From positions 434,001 through 498,000 of the forward strand of contig NZ_CAJQZC010000003.1 of NCBI RefSeq assembly GCF_907164555.1: 64,000 nt of DNA. The letters run 5' to 3'. How positions within the stretch are numbered: position 1 is the first letter of the stretch; the number at the start of each line of letters is the position of its first letter. Origin of the DNA: Paraburkholderia saeva. GTDB taxonomy: Bacteria > Pseudomonadota > Gammaproteobacteria > Burkholderiales > Burkholderiaceae. Of this stretch, positions 1-9,833 are shown in pieces. Position numbers and translations under genes: made by a program. A model generated the notes under the pieces. That model did not search any database, was not told the DNA's origin, and worked only from the letters and a program-made list of their open reading frames with translations.

Positions 1-566
1 GTTCGCTGCTGTTCGCGATCCTGCTGCTGTCGATGTGGACCAACCTGCTCGCGCGCACGTTCGCCTGGATGGTGCTGCTGCAACAGACCGGACCGATCAA
101 CCGTCTGCTGATGGCGCTCGGTGTGATCAGCGAGCCGCTGACGCTCGTCAACAACCTGATCGGCGTGACCATCGGCATGACCTACATCATGCTGCCGTTC
201 CTTGTGATGCCGCTGCACGCGACGCTGCGCAGCATCGATCCATCGATCTTGCGTGCTGCCGCGATCTGCGGCGCGAGTCGCTGGCAGGCGTTCTGGCGTG
301 TGCTGGTGCCGCTCGCGATGCCGGGCATCGCTTCGGGCGCGTTGATGGTGTTCGTGATGGCGCTCGGTTATTTCGTTACGCCCGCGCTGCTCGGCGGTGC
401 GTCTTACATGATGCTCGCGGAACTCATCGCCCAGCTCGTGCAGCAACTGCTGAACTGGGGCCTCGCCGGTGCGGCCGCCTTCGTGCTGCTCGCGGTGACG
501 CTCGCACTGTACACGCTGCAACTGCGCTTCACGGGCAGTGCGCGCGCCAATCCGGGAGGCCGCTGA
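1..566 (+). CDS. ABC transporter permease, PotB-like (5' end missing)
   Basis: Inner-membrane permease subunit of a polyamine/opine/phosphonate-type ABC importer. The open frame enters from the left edge (codons in phase with position 3), so the N-terminus and start lie outside the window. The visible 188 codons hold several hydrophobic segments and the cytoplasmic EAA loop that docks the ATPase (LRAAAICGASRWQAFWRV followed by LPGI-like residues). It is followed by a second permease and an ATPase on the same strand, with no binding protein in view; that gene is presumably upstream. The substrate cannot be read from the sequence. Spermidine/putrescine-type importers are the closest look-alike, but neighbouring phosphonate genes leave an aminophosphonate possible. 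Confidence 0.85.
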   Translation, partial: SLLFAILLLSMWTNLLARTFAWMVLLQQTGPINRLLMALGVISEPLTLVNNLIGVTIGMTYIMLPFLVMPLHATLRSIDPSILRAAAICGASRWQAFWRVLVPLAMPGIASGALMVFVMALGYFVTPALLGGASYMMLAELIAQLVQQLLNWGLAGAAAFVLLAVTLALYTLQLRFTGSARANPGGR

Positions 567-652
567 GATGACGCAGCCGCCACGCTCACTACGTTTATTG
601 GCCCAAGAGGGGGCGCCGGCCTCCCTTGAGACAGCCCGGCGGGAGGACTGAC

Positions 653-1447
653 ATGTTGCTCGATTTCGATCGTCTGGGCGCGCTGCGCTATTTGTTGCTT
701 GCCATCGGTGCCGCCGTTGCGCTCTTTCTTCTGCTGCCGATCGTGTTTATCGTCGCGCTGTCGTTCGGCGATTCGCAGTGGCTGATCTTTCCGCCGCCGG
801 GTTGGACGCTGGAGTGGTATCGCCAGCTTTTTACCGACGCGGGCTGGATCGACTCGCTCCTGACGAGCGCGAAGCTTGCGGCCATCGTCACGGTGCTGTC
901 GGTGCTGATCGGCTTTCTCGCTTCGCTGGCGCTGGTGCGCGGCCGGTTTCGCGGACTCAATGCCGTGCAGGCGTTCTTTCTCACGCCGATGGTGTTGCCG
1001 GTCGTCGTACTGGCCGTCGCGCTATACGCGTTCTTTCTGCGCATCGGATTGAACGGCACGATGACGGGCTTCGTGATCGGCCATCTGATCATCGCGCTGC
1101 CGTTCTCGATCATCTCGATCAGCAACTCGCTGTCGGGTTTCGACACGGCCCTCGAAGATGCGGCGCTGATCTGCGGCGCGTCGCCACTGGAAGTGAAGCT
1201 GCGCGTCACGTTGCCCGCGATCCGGCTCGGCCTGTTCGCCGCGGCGATCTTCTCGTTCCTCGCGTCGTGGGACGAAGTGGTGGTGTCGATCTTCATGTCG
1301 AGCCCGACCTTGCAGACGCTGCCCGTGCGGATCTGGGCAACGCTGCGGCAGGACCTGACGCCCGTCGTGGCGGCGGCGTCTTCGCTGCTCGTCGGATTGA
1401 CGACCGTACTGATGTTGGCGGGCGCCATGCTGCGCCGCGCACGATAA
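653..1447 (+). CDS. ABC transporter permease, PotC-like
   Basis: Second inner-membrane permease of the importer, 264 residues with about six transmembrane segments, the usual size for PotC-type subunits. The EAA loop is seen as LEDAALICGASPLEVKLRVTLPAI. The ATG at 653 is chosen because GGGAGGA lies just upstream (641-647); the upstream extension of the frame has no such site. It lies 86 bp after the first permease and 16 bp before the ATPase, so the three form one transcription unit. The late segment FLASWDEVVVSIFM is typical of PotC proteins. Confidence 0.88.
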   Translation: MLLDFDRLGALRYLLLAIGAAVALFLLLPIVFIVALSFGDSQWLIFPPPGWTLEWYRQLFTDAGWIDSLLTSAKLAAIVTVLSVLIGFLASLALVRGRFRGLNAVQAFFLTPMVLPVVVLAVALYAFFLRIGLNGTMTGFVIGHLIIALPFSIISISNSLSGFDTALEDAALICGASPLEVKLRVTLPAIRLGLFAAAIFSFLASWDEVVVSIFMSSPTLQTLPVRIWATLRQDLTPVVAAASSLLVGLTTVLMLAGAMLRRAR

Positions 1448-1463
1448 CCGAGGTGAATCAGCC

Positions 1464-2555
1464 ATGACTGCCGCATTCCTGCAAATCCAGCGCCTGCGCA
1501 AGACCTACGACGACGTCGTCGCCATCGACCAGGTATCGCTCGATGTCCGCAAAGGCGAGTTCATGACCTTTCTCGGGCCGTCCGGTTCGGGCAAGAGCAC
1601 GACGCTGTATATCGTCGCGGGCTTTCAGGAGCCGAGCGAAGGACGCGTGTTGCTCGACGGCAAGCCGTTGCTCTCCGTCGCACCGAACAAGCGCCACATC
1701 GGCATGGTGTTTCAGCGCTATACGCTGTTTCCGCATCTGACGGTGGGCGAGAACATCGCTTTCCCGTTGCGCGTGCGCCGCCGTCCCGATGCCGAAGTGA
1801 AGGCCAAGGTCGAACAGATGCTGAAGCTCGTGCATCTGTCCGAGTGCCGCGACCGGATGCCCGCGCAACTGTCGGGCGGGCAGCAGCAGCGCGTCGCGAT
1901 TGCCCGCGCGCTCGCCTATGATCCGCCCGTGCTGCTGATGGACGAACCGCTCTCCGCGCTCGACAAGAAACTGCGCGAGGAAATCCAGCTCGAACTGCGC
2001 CGCATTCATCAGGAGACGGGCGTCACGATTCTTTATGTGACGCACGATCAGGAAGAGGCGTTGCGGCTGTCGGATCGCATCGCCGTGTTCAACAAGGGGC
2101 GCATCGAGCAGGTTGGAACCGGCGAGGAACTGTATGCAAATCCGTCGTCGCGTTTCGTCGCGAGCTTTATCGGCAATTCGAATTTCCTGCCGGTACGCGT
2201 GACGTCGAACAACGACGGCCGGATGAACGGCGTGTTCCCTAACGGTCATACGGTGAGTTCGGGCAGCTTCAACCCCGTGCTCACGGCGGGCGACGAAGGC
2301 ACGTTGATGATCCGCCCGGAACAGATGCGCATTCATGCGCTGCGTAACGCAGGTAGCGCGGCGGGTTTGCCGGTCACCGTGCGCGATATCACGTATCTCG
2401 GCGACGCAATGCATTACGCTGTCGCAACGCCGTGGCAGCAGGAGATTTCAATTCGCATGCCGGCGGGACATCGCCATGACAGCGGGTTGTCGATCGGCAC
2501 GCAGGCGCTCGTCGACTGGGACACGCGCGATGTGCGGCTGTTCGCGCAGGCGTAA
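1464..2555 (+). CDS. ABC transporter ATP-binding protein, PotA-like
   Basis: Cytoplasmic ATPase that powers the importer formed with the two preceding permeases; 363 residues, normal for the family. Walker A is GPSGSGKS (residues 38-45), the Q-loop is MVFQRYTLFPH, the ABC signature is LSGGQ (136-140), Walker B is VLLMDE (156-161) and the switch histidine lies in VTHDQEEAL. The last 120 residues form a TOBE-type regulatory domain, as in PotA, FbpC and UgpC. The gene starts 16 bp after the permease and is followed 8 bp later by a GntR regulator, which suggests local control of the operon. Substrate unknown. Confidence 0.92.
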   Translation: MTAAFLQIQRLRKTYDDVVAIDQVSLDVRKGEFMTFLGPSGSGKSTTLYIVAGFQEPSEGRVLLDGKPLLSVAPNKRHIGMVFQRYTLFPHLTVGENIAFPLRVRRRPDAEVKAKVEQMLKLVHLSECRDRMPAQLSGGQQQRVAIARALAYDPPVLLMDEPLSALDKKLREEIQLELRRIHQETGVTILYVTHDQEEALRLSDRIAVFNKGRIEQVGTGEELYANPSSRFVASFIGNSNFLPVRVTSNNDGRMNGVFPNGHTVSSGSFNPVLTAGDEGTLMIRPEQMRIHALRNAGSAAGLPVTVRDITYLGDAMHYAVATPWQQEISIRMPAGHRHDSGLSIGTQALVDWDTRDVRLFAQA

Positions 2556-2563
2556 GCACGGAC

Positions 2564-3268
2564 ATGCATATCATGAGTGACGCTCTGCCCTCGCTGAAAG
2601 TCGAACGCCGCACCACGACGTTGCGCGAACTCGCGCTCGAGAAAATGCGCACGGCGATTCTGGAAGCGCATTTTCGTCCGGGCGAACGGCTGGTCGAGCG
2701 TTCGCTGTGTGACGAACTCGGCGTGAGCCGCACCGTTGTGCGCGAGGTTTTACGGCATCTGGAGACGGAAGGACTGGTCGATTCGATTCCGAACCAGGGG
2801 CCGATCGTCGCGAGGCTGGATGCCGGAACGGCCGCTGAAATTTACGAAATTCGCGCGTTGCTGGAAGGCGATGCGGCGATGGCTTGCGCGCAGCATGCGG
2901 ATGAAACGGTGATTACGCTGCTGGCCGAGTGCATCACACGCATCCAGCAGGCGTTCGAAGCGCACGCACATCAGAGGGTGCGTGAGCTGACGACCATGTT
3001 TTATGAGGCCATGTTCCATGGCGGCGGCAAGAGAGTGTCGTGGGAAATCGTGCAGACGCTCAACGCGCGGATAAACCGTTTGCGCGCGATGACGATCGCC
3101 TCCGATGACCGCGGTCGTCAGGCCGTGCAGGAGATGAAGTGCATTCTCGATGCGATCCGTGCGCGCGACGCGCAGCGGGCGCGGGACGCAGCCACAGCTC
3201 ATGTGGCCCGGGTCGCGGATATCGCGGCGCAATTGTTGCAGCAGACGTTTGGGAAGACGTTGGCTTGA
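2564..3268 (+). CDS. GntR-family transcriptional regulator (FadR/FCD type)
   Basis: DNA-binding regulator of about 234 residues. The N-terminal winged helix (about 15-80) contains RPGERLVERSLCDELGVSRTVVREVLRHLE, the typical GntR helix-turn-helix. The C-terminal all-helical FCD domain (about 90-225) has YEIRALLEGDAA and the repeated metal/ligand-binding histidines usual in this group. A second in-frame ATG three codons later (2573) could be the true start; neither has a strong ribosome site. Its tight spacing behind the transporter suggests co-transcription and control of that uptake operon by its substrate. It is distinct from the second GntR protein at 14.2-14.9 kb, so two separate regulators act in this region. 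Confidence 0.88.
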   Translation: MHIMSDALPSLKVERRTTTLRELALEKMRTAILEAHFRPGERLVERSLCDELGVSRTVVREVLRHLETEGLVDSIPNQGPIVARLDAGTAAEIYEIRALLEGDAAMACAQHADETVITLLAECITRIQQAFEAHAHQRVRELTTMFYEAMFHGGGKRVSWEIVQTLNARINRLRAMTIASDDRGRQAVQEMKCILDAIRARDAQRARDAATAHVARVADIAAQLLQQTFGKTLA

Positions 3269-3432
3269 TCGATAAAACGACATGCCCAACCTATACGATG
3301 CAATCTCCTCGGCGTTTAGTCATTTGACGCGCTGGACTGGAATTGCGCGGGCTCGAATGGCGCATCGAACGGCAATTGCACGCGCGCGGGATATGCCTCT
3401 TCCTCACGTCGGCATGTCCCGCTCGATCTCCG

Positions 3433-4551
3433 TCATCCGGCAACGATGGAGCGCGCGTCTTCGCAGGCGTAGCCGAGTGCCGCCGCGACTTCCTGACAGG
3501 TGATTTTGCCAAAGGCCACGTTAAGCCCCTCACGCAGATGCACGTTGTCCAGCAGGGCCTGACGCCACCCTTTGTCCGCGATCTGGAGCACAAACGGCAA
3601 CGTCGCATTATTCAGCGCATAGGTCGAGGTGCGCGGTACGCCGCCGGGCATGTTGGCGACGCAGTAGTGAACGACCTCGCCGACCCTGTACGTCGGTTCC
3701 GCATGCGTGGTGGCTCTGGCGGTTTCACAGCATCCTCCCTGGTCAATGGCGACATCGACGATAACGGAGCCCGGGCGCATGGCGTCAACCATCCCGCGTG
3801 TCACAAGTTTGGGGGCGGCTGCACCTGGGATCAGCACACCGCCAATCACGAGGTCGGCGTCGAGGACATGTTGCTCGACATTGTCCTGATTGGAATACAC
3901 GGTCATCACCCGCGCACCCAGCAATCGATCCATGCGGCGTAAAACATCGACGTTGCGGTCGATTACGACGACCTGGGCACCGGTGCCGACGGCGATCTGC
4001 GCAGCGTTCGAACCTACGACACCTCCGCCAAGAATGACGATTTTGGCGGACGGTACGCCCGCTACGCCGCCAAGCAGGATGCCCTTGCCACCATGCGCGC
4101 GTTCGAGACAGTGCGCACCGGCCTGAACGGACATGCGGCCTGCGACCTCGGACATCGGTGCAAGAAGCGGCAGTCCGCCACCCGGTTGCGTGACGGTCTC
4201 GTACGCGATGCAGACTGCTTCGCTTTTGACGAGATCCGCGCACTGCTCAGGATCCGGCGCGAGATGCAGATACGTGAAGAGAATCTGTCCTTTGCGCAGC
4301 ATCGCGCGCTCGCGGGCTTGCGGTTCCTTCACCTTGACAATCATGTCGGCGGCGGAAAACACCGCTTCGGCACTCGGGGCCACCTGGGCTCCGGCCGTCC
4401 TGTACGCGTCATCGGATGCGCCGATGCCATTTCCCGCGCCCGTTTCAACGGTAACCCGATGTCCGCTTGCCACGATCTCCCGGACTGATGACGGTGTAAG
4501 TCCCACGCGATATTCGTGATTCTTGATTTCCTTCGGAACGCCTACTTGCAT
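3433..4551 (-). CDS. ald: Alanine dehydrogenase
   Basis: Catalyses NAD-dependent oxidative deamination of L-alanine to pyruvate and ammonium. The 372-residue product has the family length and start ([20 protein letters not shown]), the substrate-binding KVKEP, and a Rossmann motif [18 protein letters not shown] with the following VVVIDRN. The gene is last in the minus-strand series phnA-phnY-ald, 57 bp after phnY. Family knowledge plus context suggest a specific job: the AEP transaminase PhnW (11.6-12.7 kb) converts pyruvate to alanine, and this enzyme would regenerate pyruvate while releasing the amine nitrogen as ammonium. A general alanine-catabolic role is the alternative. Confidence 0.95.
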   Translation of the reverse strand: MQVGVPKEIKNHEYRVGLTPSSVREIVASGHRVTVETGAGNGIGASDDAYRTAGAQVAPSAEAVFSAADMIVKVKEPQARERAMLRKGQILFTYLHLAPDPEQCADLVKSEAVCIAYETVTQPGGGLPLLAPMSEVAGRMSVQAGAHCLERAHGGKGILLGGVAGVPSAKIVILGGGVVGSNAAQIAVGTGAQVVVIDRNVDVLRRMDRLLGARVMTVYSNQDNVEQHVLDADLVIGGVLIPGAAAPKLVTRGMVDAMRPGSVIVDVAIDQGGCCETARATTHAEPTYRVGEVVHYCVANMPGGVPRTSTYALNNATLPFVLQIADKGWRQALLDNVHLREGLNVAFGKITCQEVAAALGYACEDARSIVAG

Positions 4552-4608
4552 ATTGCCTCCTGAATGGCACCTGGTACATGAAGAGAATGGGCTCTACGCT
4601 TCACGCGT

Positions 4609-6063
4609 TCACCACGGCAGCGAATACGTCTTGGTGTTGGTGAAGCTCTTCATCGCTTCCTGCACCCCCTCCTTGTAGCCCAGTCCCGAGTCCTTCACGC
4701 CACCGAACGGTGTGAGTTCGAGCCTGTACCCCGGCACTTCGCGCACGTTCACGCTGCCCACTTCCAGTTCGGTGATGAACCGCGTGATGTAGTCGAAGCG
4801 GTTCGTACAGACCGACGACGAGAGCGCGTAGTCCGTGCAGTTCGACATGCGGATCGCTTCGTCGATATTGGCAAAACGCATGATGGGCGACACCGGCCCG
4901 AACGTCTCATACTTCACGAGCGGCATGTCGGGTGTGACACGGTCGACAACCGTCGGCGAGTAAAGCGCGCCCTCGCGGATGTTGCCCGCAAGCAGGCGCG
5001 CGCCACGCGCCAGGGCGTCGTTGACCTGGCGCTCGCAAAACTGTGCGGCAGCTTCGTCAATGACCGTTCCCATGTCGACTGAACTGTCCGCCGGATTGCC
5101 ATACTTCCAGGCGCGTGTCTTTTCAACGACGAGATCCGTAAAGCGGTCGGCGACCGACTCGTGTACCAGCATTCGCTTGATCGCCGTACACCGCTGGCCG
5201 GAATTCTTGTACGAGCCGGATACGGCGAGTGAACTGGCTTCGTCGAGATCGGCGTCCTCCATCACGATGATCGGGTCGTTGCCGCCGAGTTCGAGCACCG
5301 CTCGGCGGTAGCCCATCCGCCCGGCAATGGACTTGCCGATCGAGACGCCGCCGGTGAACGTAATGAGATCGATGGCGGGGTTCGTGATCAACTCGTCGGC
5401 GATTACGCGGGGGTCTCCGGTCAGCACCTGCAGCATCTGCACCGGCAGGCCTGCCTCGTAGAGAATGTCGGCGAGCAGATAGCACGACAGCGGCACCTTC
5501 TCCGAGGGCTTCACGACGATGCGATTGTTCGTCGCGATCGACGGCACGATCTTGTGCGCGACCTGGTTCATCGGGTGGTTAAAGGGTGTAATGGCGGAAA
5601 TCACACCGAGCAGCGGATCGCGTTGCGTGTAGACGCGCCGCTTCTTGCCGTGAGGGGTAAGATCGCACGAAAAGATCTGGCCATCGTCCTTCAGTACCTC
5701 GCCCGCGCCAAATACCAGCACGTCCGCGACGCGGCCGGCCTCGTAGACCGAATCCTTTTTGCACAGCCCGGCTTCGGCCGTGATCAGCGCGGCGATCTCT
5801 TCCGTGCGCGCGCGGACGGCATCGGCGGCGCGCCGCAGGATCGCCGAGCGCTCGTATCGGGACAGCGCCGGACGACAGGCGCGTGCGAATTCGAACGCGC
5901 GACGCACGTCCTCAAGCGTCGCTTTCGGCACGGTGCCGACGAGCGTGCCGTCGTACGGATTGCGTACTTCGATCACGTCGTCGCGAAAGATTTTTTCGCC
6001 GCCGATGCGCAGCGCTTCATGTCGCACGTTCATTTGAGCCTTCAGTTCAGCCACAGCGTTCAT
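4609..6063 (-). CDS. phnY: Phosphonoacetaldehyde dehydrogenase (copy 1)
   Basis: Aldehyde dehydrogenase superfamily enzyme that oxidises phosphonoacetaldehyde to phosphonoacetate with NAD, the second step of the PhnW-PhnY-PhnA route. With the ATG at 6063 the protein has 484 residues. The catalytic cysteine is C292 in GQRC, the general-base glutamate is E258 in LELGGND, and the cofactor motif FTGGVSIG is present. The start sits 13 bp after the phnA stop, marking one operon with phnA. A longer frame to 6141 exists but overlaps phnA. A second, closely similar copy lies at 20.0-21.5 kb; the two share long identical blocks around the active site. Confidence 0.93.
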   Translation of the reverse strand: MNAVAELKAQMNVRHEALRIGGEKIFRDDVIEVRNPYDGTLVGTVPKATLEDVRRAFEFARACRPALSRYERSAILRRAADAVRARTEEIAALITAEAGLCKKDSVYEAGRVADVLVFGAGEVLKDDGQIFSCDLTPHGKKRRVYTQRDPLLGVISAITPFNHPMNQVAHKIVPSIATNNRIVVKPSEKVPLSCYLLADILYEAGLPVQMLQVLTGDPRVIADELITNPAIDLITFTGGVSIGKSIAGRMGYRRAVLELGGNDPIIVMEDADLDEASSLAVSGSYKNSGQRCTAIKRMLVHESVADRFTDLVVEKTRAWKYGNPADSSVDMGTVIDEAAAQFCERQVNDALARGARLLAGNIREGALYSPTVVDRVTPDMPLVKYETFGPVSPIMRFANIDEAIRMSNCTDYALSSSVCTNRFDYITRFITELEVGSVNVREVPGYRLELTPFGGVKDSGLGYKEGVQEAMKSFTNTKTYSLPW

Positions 6064-6076
6064 TTCTGACCCCCGG

Positions 6077-7427
<1,351 letters not shown>

Positions 7428-7549
7428 CAAGTTCAAAACAGCCGAAGGCAGTCGTCAGGAGGGCTGCTTAAGGGGCAGTACGCAGAGGTCCTGTAGCAAC
7501 AGTCGTTTTCGCCGCTGGCCGCGACATCACTTTCTCAAGGGGTCTTGAA

Positions 7550-8605
7550 ATGAAGGAAAAGTCAGGGTTTACAGGTAGCAGAGGTCGTCTGAATCGGGCA
7601 TTGCGCTGTCTTGTGGCCGCTGCCGTCGCGCTGGGCGCAGTCCAGTTCGCGCACGCAAAAACGCAGTTGCTCGTCTATACGGCGCTGGAGGATGAAGCGA
7701 TGAAGCCCTACAAGGACGCGTTCGAGAAGGCGAATCCGGATATCGAAATCCGTTGGGTACGCGACTCGACGGGGGCGGTTACCGCCAAGCTGCTCGCCGA
7801 GAAGAACAATCCGCGCGCCGACGTGGTACTCGGACTCGCGGCATCCAGCCTGACGCTGCTCGATCTGCAAGGAATGCTGATGCCGTACGCGCCGAAAGGC
7901 TTCGACAGTCTGACGCGCAAGTACAGCGACGCCAACACGCCGCCGCGCTGGGTCGGCATGGACGTCTGGGGCGCGACGGTCTGCTACAACCGCGTCGAAG
8001 CGGAGAAGCGCCATCTGCCGAAGCCGACGTCGTGGGAGGACCTGACCAGGCCGGTCTACAAGGGCATGATCGTGATGCCGAGTCCGGTCTCGTCCGGTAC
8101 CGGCTACCTGGATGTGACGTCATGGCTGCAGACGTTCGGCACGGACAAGGGCTGGAAGTACATGGACGAACTGGACAAGAACGTCGCGCAATACGTGCAC
8201 TCGGGCTCCAAGCCCTGCACGCTGGCGGGCACTGGCGAGTTTCCGATCGGTATCTCGTTCGAATTCCGCGGGCATGAGCTACAGGCGCAAGGCGCACCGA
8301 TCGACCTGATCTTCCCGAAAGAAGGGCTTGGCTGGGACATGGAAGCGACCGGAATCATGAAGACGACGAAGCAGCCGGAGGCGGCCAAAAAGCTCGCGGA
8401 TTTCATGGCGAGCAAGGAGGCCAATGAAATCACCGCGCAATGGTGGGCGATCGTTGCGTACCCCGGCGTCGCGAAGAAGCTTTCTGGCATCCCTGATAAC
8501 TATCCCGAACTGCTTGTGAAAAATGATTTCGCCTGGTCCGCGAAAAACCGGGACGCCATTCTCGGAGACTGGCAAAAGCGCTACGGCAACAAGGAACAGA
8601 AGTAA
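7550..8605 (+). CDS. phnS: 2-aminoethylphosphonate ABC transporter, periplasmic binding protein
   Basis: Periplasmic receptor that captures AEP for import. It has 351 residues with a Sec signal peptide (charged start, hydrophobic core about 20-33, cleavage near AHA). The fold is the type-II binding protein of the Fe(III)/AEP/AfuA family, with the ligand loop SSGTGYLDV near 181-189 and FEFRG at 237-241. The AAGGGG site (7537-7542) precedes the ATG. It heads the plus-strand operon with a transporter ATPase, a fused permease, phnW and a flavoprotein, which strongly supports the AEP assignment over iron or sugar phosphates. Its pocket differs from the paralogue at 60.5-61.6 kb. Confidence 0.88.
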   Translation: MKEKSGFTGSRGRLNRALRCLVAAAVALGAVQFAHAKTQLLVYTALEDEAMKPYKDAFEKANPDIEIRWVRDSTGAVTAKLLAEKNNPRADVVLGLAASSLTLLDLQGMLMPYAPKGFDSLTRKYSDANTPPRWVGMDVWGATVCYNRVEAEKRHLPKPTSWEDLTRPVYKGMIVMPSPVSSGTGYLDVTSWLQTFGTDKGWKYMDELDKNVAQYVHSGSKPCTLAGTGEFPIGISFEFRGHELQAQGAPIDLIFPKEGLGWDMEATGIMKTTKQPEAAKKLADFMASKEANEITAQWWAIVAYPGVAKKLSGIPDNYPELLVKNDFAWSAKNRDAILGDWQKRYGNKEQK

Positions 8606-8649
8606 GGCCGGCTCTAACCGGATTTTCTAACCGGATGTTGACGGGTGCC

Positions 8650-8671
8650 GGGGCGCGCGATGCGCGGCCCC
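8650..8671 (+). other. GC-rich stem-loop between phnS and phnT
   Basis: GGGGCGCGC (8650-8658) pairs with GCGCGGCCCC (8662-8671) across a three-base loop, with one bulged base. There is no following T-run, so it is not a clear terminator. It sits in the only sizeable gap (136 bp) of the operon, straight after the binding-protein gene. Such hairpins often protect the upstream message so that the binding protein is made in excess over the membrane parts. Two copies of TAACCGGAT lie just before it (about 8617-8634). Confidence 0.4.
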
Positions 8672-8741
8672 CGAACGATGCGGCGACGCCGGGCACGGAA
8701 GTGCGTCGCCGCCATGCAGGCAGGCGGAAGCGGAGGAGCAG

Positions 8742-9833
8742 ATGACAGCGTATTTGAGCGTGCAGCAGGTCTACAAGCGGTTTAACGACACGCCGGTTCT
8801 GGAGGACATCAATCTTGGCGTGAAGAAAGGCGAGATGCTCTGCTTCCTCGGACCTTCAGGATGCGGCAAGACTACCTTGCTGCGCATCATTGCCGGACTG
8901 GAAACCCAGAGCGCCGGTCAGATCATGCAGGACGGCCGCGATATTTCAAGGTTGCCGCCGCAGCTTCGCGACTACGGCATCGTCTTTCAGTCGTATGCGC
9001 TGTTTCCCAATCTGACCATCTTCGACAACGTGGCCTATGGTCTCGTGAATCGCAAGATGAAGCGCGCGGCGATCGCCGACCGGGTGAACGAACTGCTCGC
9101 GCTGGTCGGCTTGCCGGACGCGCAGCGCAAGCATCCGAACCAGCTGTCGGGCGGACAGCAGCAGCGCATCGCGCTGGCGCGCGCGCTTGCGACTTCGCCG
9201 GGTCTGCTGTTGCTCGATGAGCCGCTTTCGGCGCTGGACGCGCGCGTACGCGTGCGGCTACGCCAGGAGATCCGGCAGTTGCAGCAGCGTCTCGGCGTCA
9301 CCACGATCATGGTGACGCACGACCAGGAGGAGGCGCTTTCCATGGCCGACCGGATCGTGGTGATGAATCACGGCGTGATCGAGCAGATCGGCACACCCCA
9401 CGAAATCTACCGCGAGCCGGCGTCGCCGTTCGTGGCCGATTTCATCGGCAAGGTCAACCTGATTCCGGCTGAGGTCACGCGCGACGGCAGCCTCAAGGCG
9501 GGATCGATCGCGCTGCGCTACGGGTGCGGTGCGGAGCGGGCAGTTTTGGGTTCGAAGGTGTCGGCGTTCGTGCGTCCCGAAGACATCCATCTCGGCGCAC
9601 CTGACAGCGAAGCGGACAACCTGCTGCCTGCTTCAGTCGAGAAACTGGAGTTTCTCGGCGCGTTCTGCCGGGTCAGCTTCAAGGTGGACGGTCTCGGCGA
9701 GCAGGAAGTGGTCGCCGACCTGTCGTTTCATGAGATGCATCGCGCGCATCTGAAACCGGGGTCGCGCTTCAATCTGGCCATCAACCGCGAACACGTATGC
9801 GTCTTCTCCGCCGCGAAGGAGCGACTTCAATGA
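8742..9833 (+). CDS. phnT: 2-aminoethylphosphonate ABC transporter, ATP-binding protein
   Basis: Cytoplasmic ATPase of the AEP importer, 363 residues. Walker A is GPSGCGKT (37-44), Q-loop IVFQSYALFPN, signature LSGGQ (135-139), Walker B LLLLDE and switch VTHDQEEAL. A C-terminal TOBE domain (about 245-360) follows the nucleotide-binding domain. The stop codon overlaps the permease start by 4 bp (ATGA), which implies translational coupling. It is not interchangeable in sequence with the ATPase at 1.5-2.6 kb, though both are of the same broad class. Partner genes phnS and phnW fix the substrate. Confidence 0.92.
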   Translation: MTAYLSVQQVYKRFNDTPVLEDINLGVKKGEMLCFLGPSGCGKTTLLRIIAGLETQSAGQIMQDGRDISRLPPQLRDYGIVFQSYALFPNLTIFDNVAYGLVNRKMKRAAIADRVNELLALVGLPDAQRKHPNQLSGGQQQRIALARALATSPGLLLLDEPLSALDARVRVRLRQEIRQLQQRLGVTTIMVTHDQEEALSMADRIVVMNHGVIEQIGTPHEIYREPASPFVADFIGKVNLIPAEVTRDGSLKAGSIALRYGCGAERAVLGSKVSAFVRPEDIHLGAPDSEADNLLPASVEKLEFLGAFCRVSFKVDGLGEQEVVADLSFHEMHRAHLKPGSRFNLAINREHVCVFSAAKERLQ

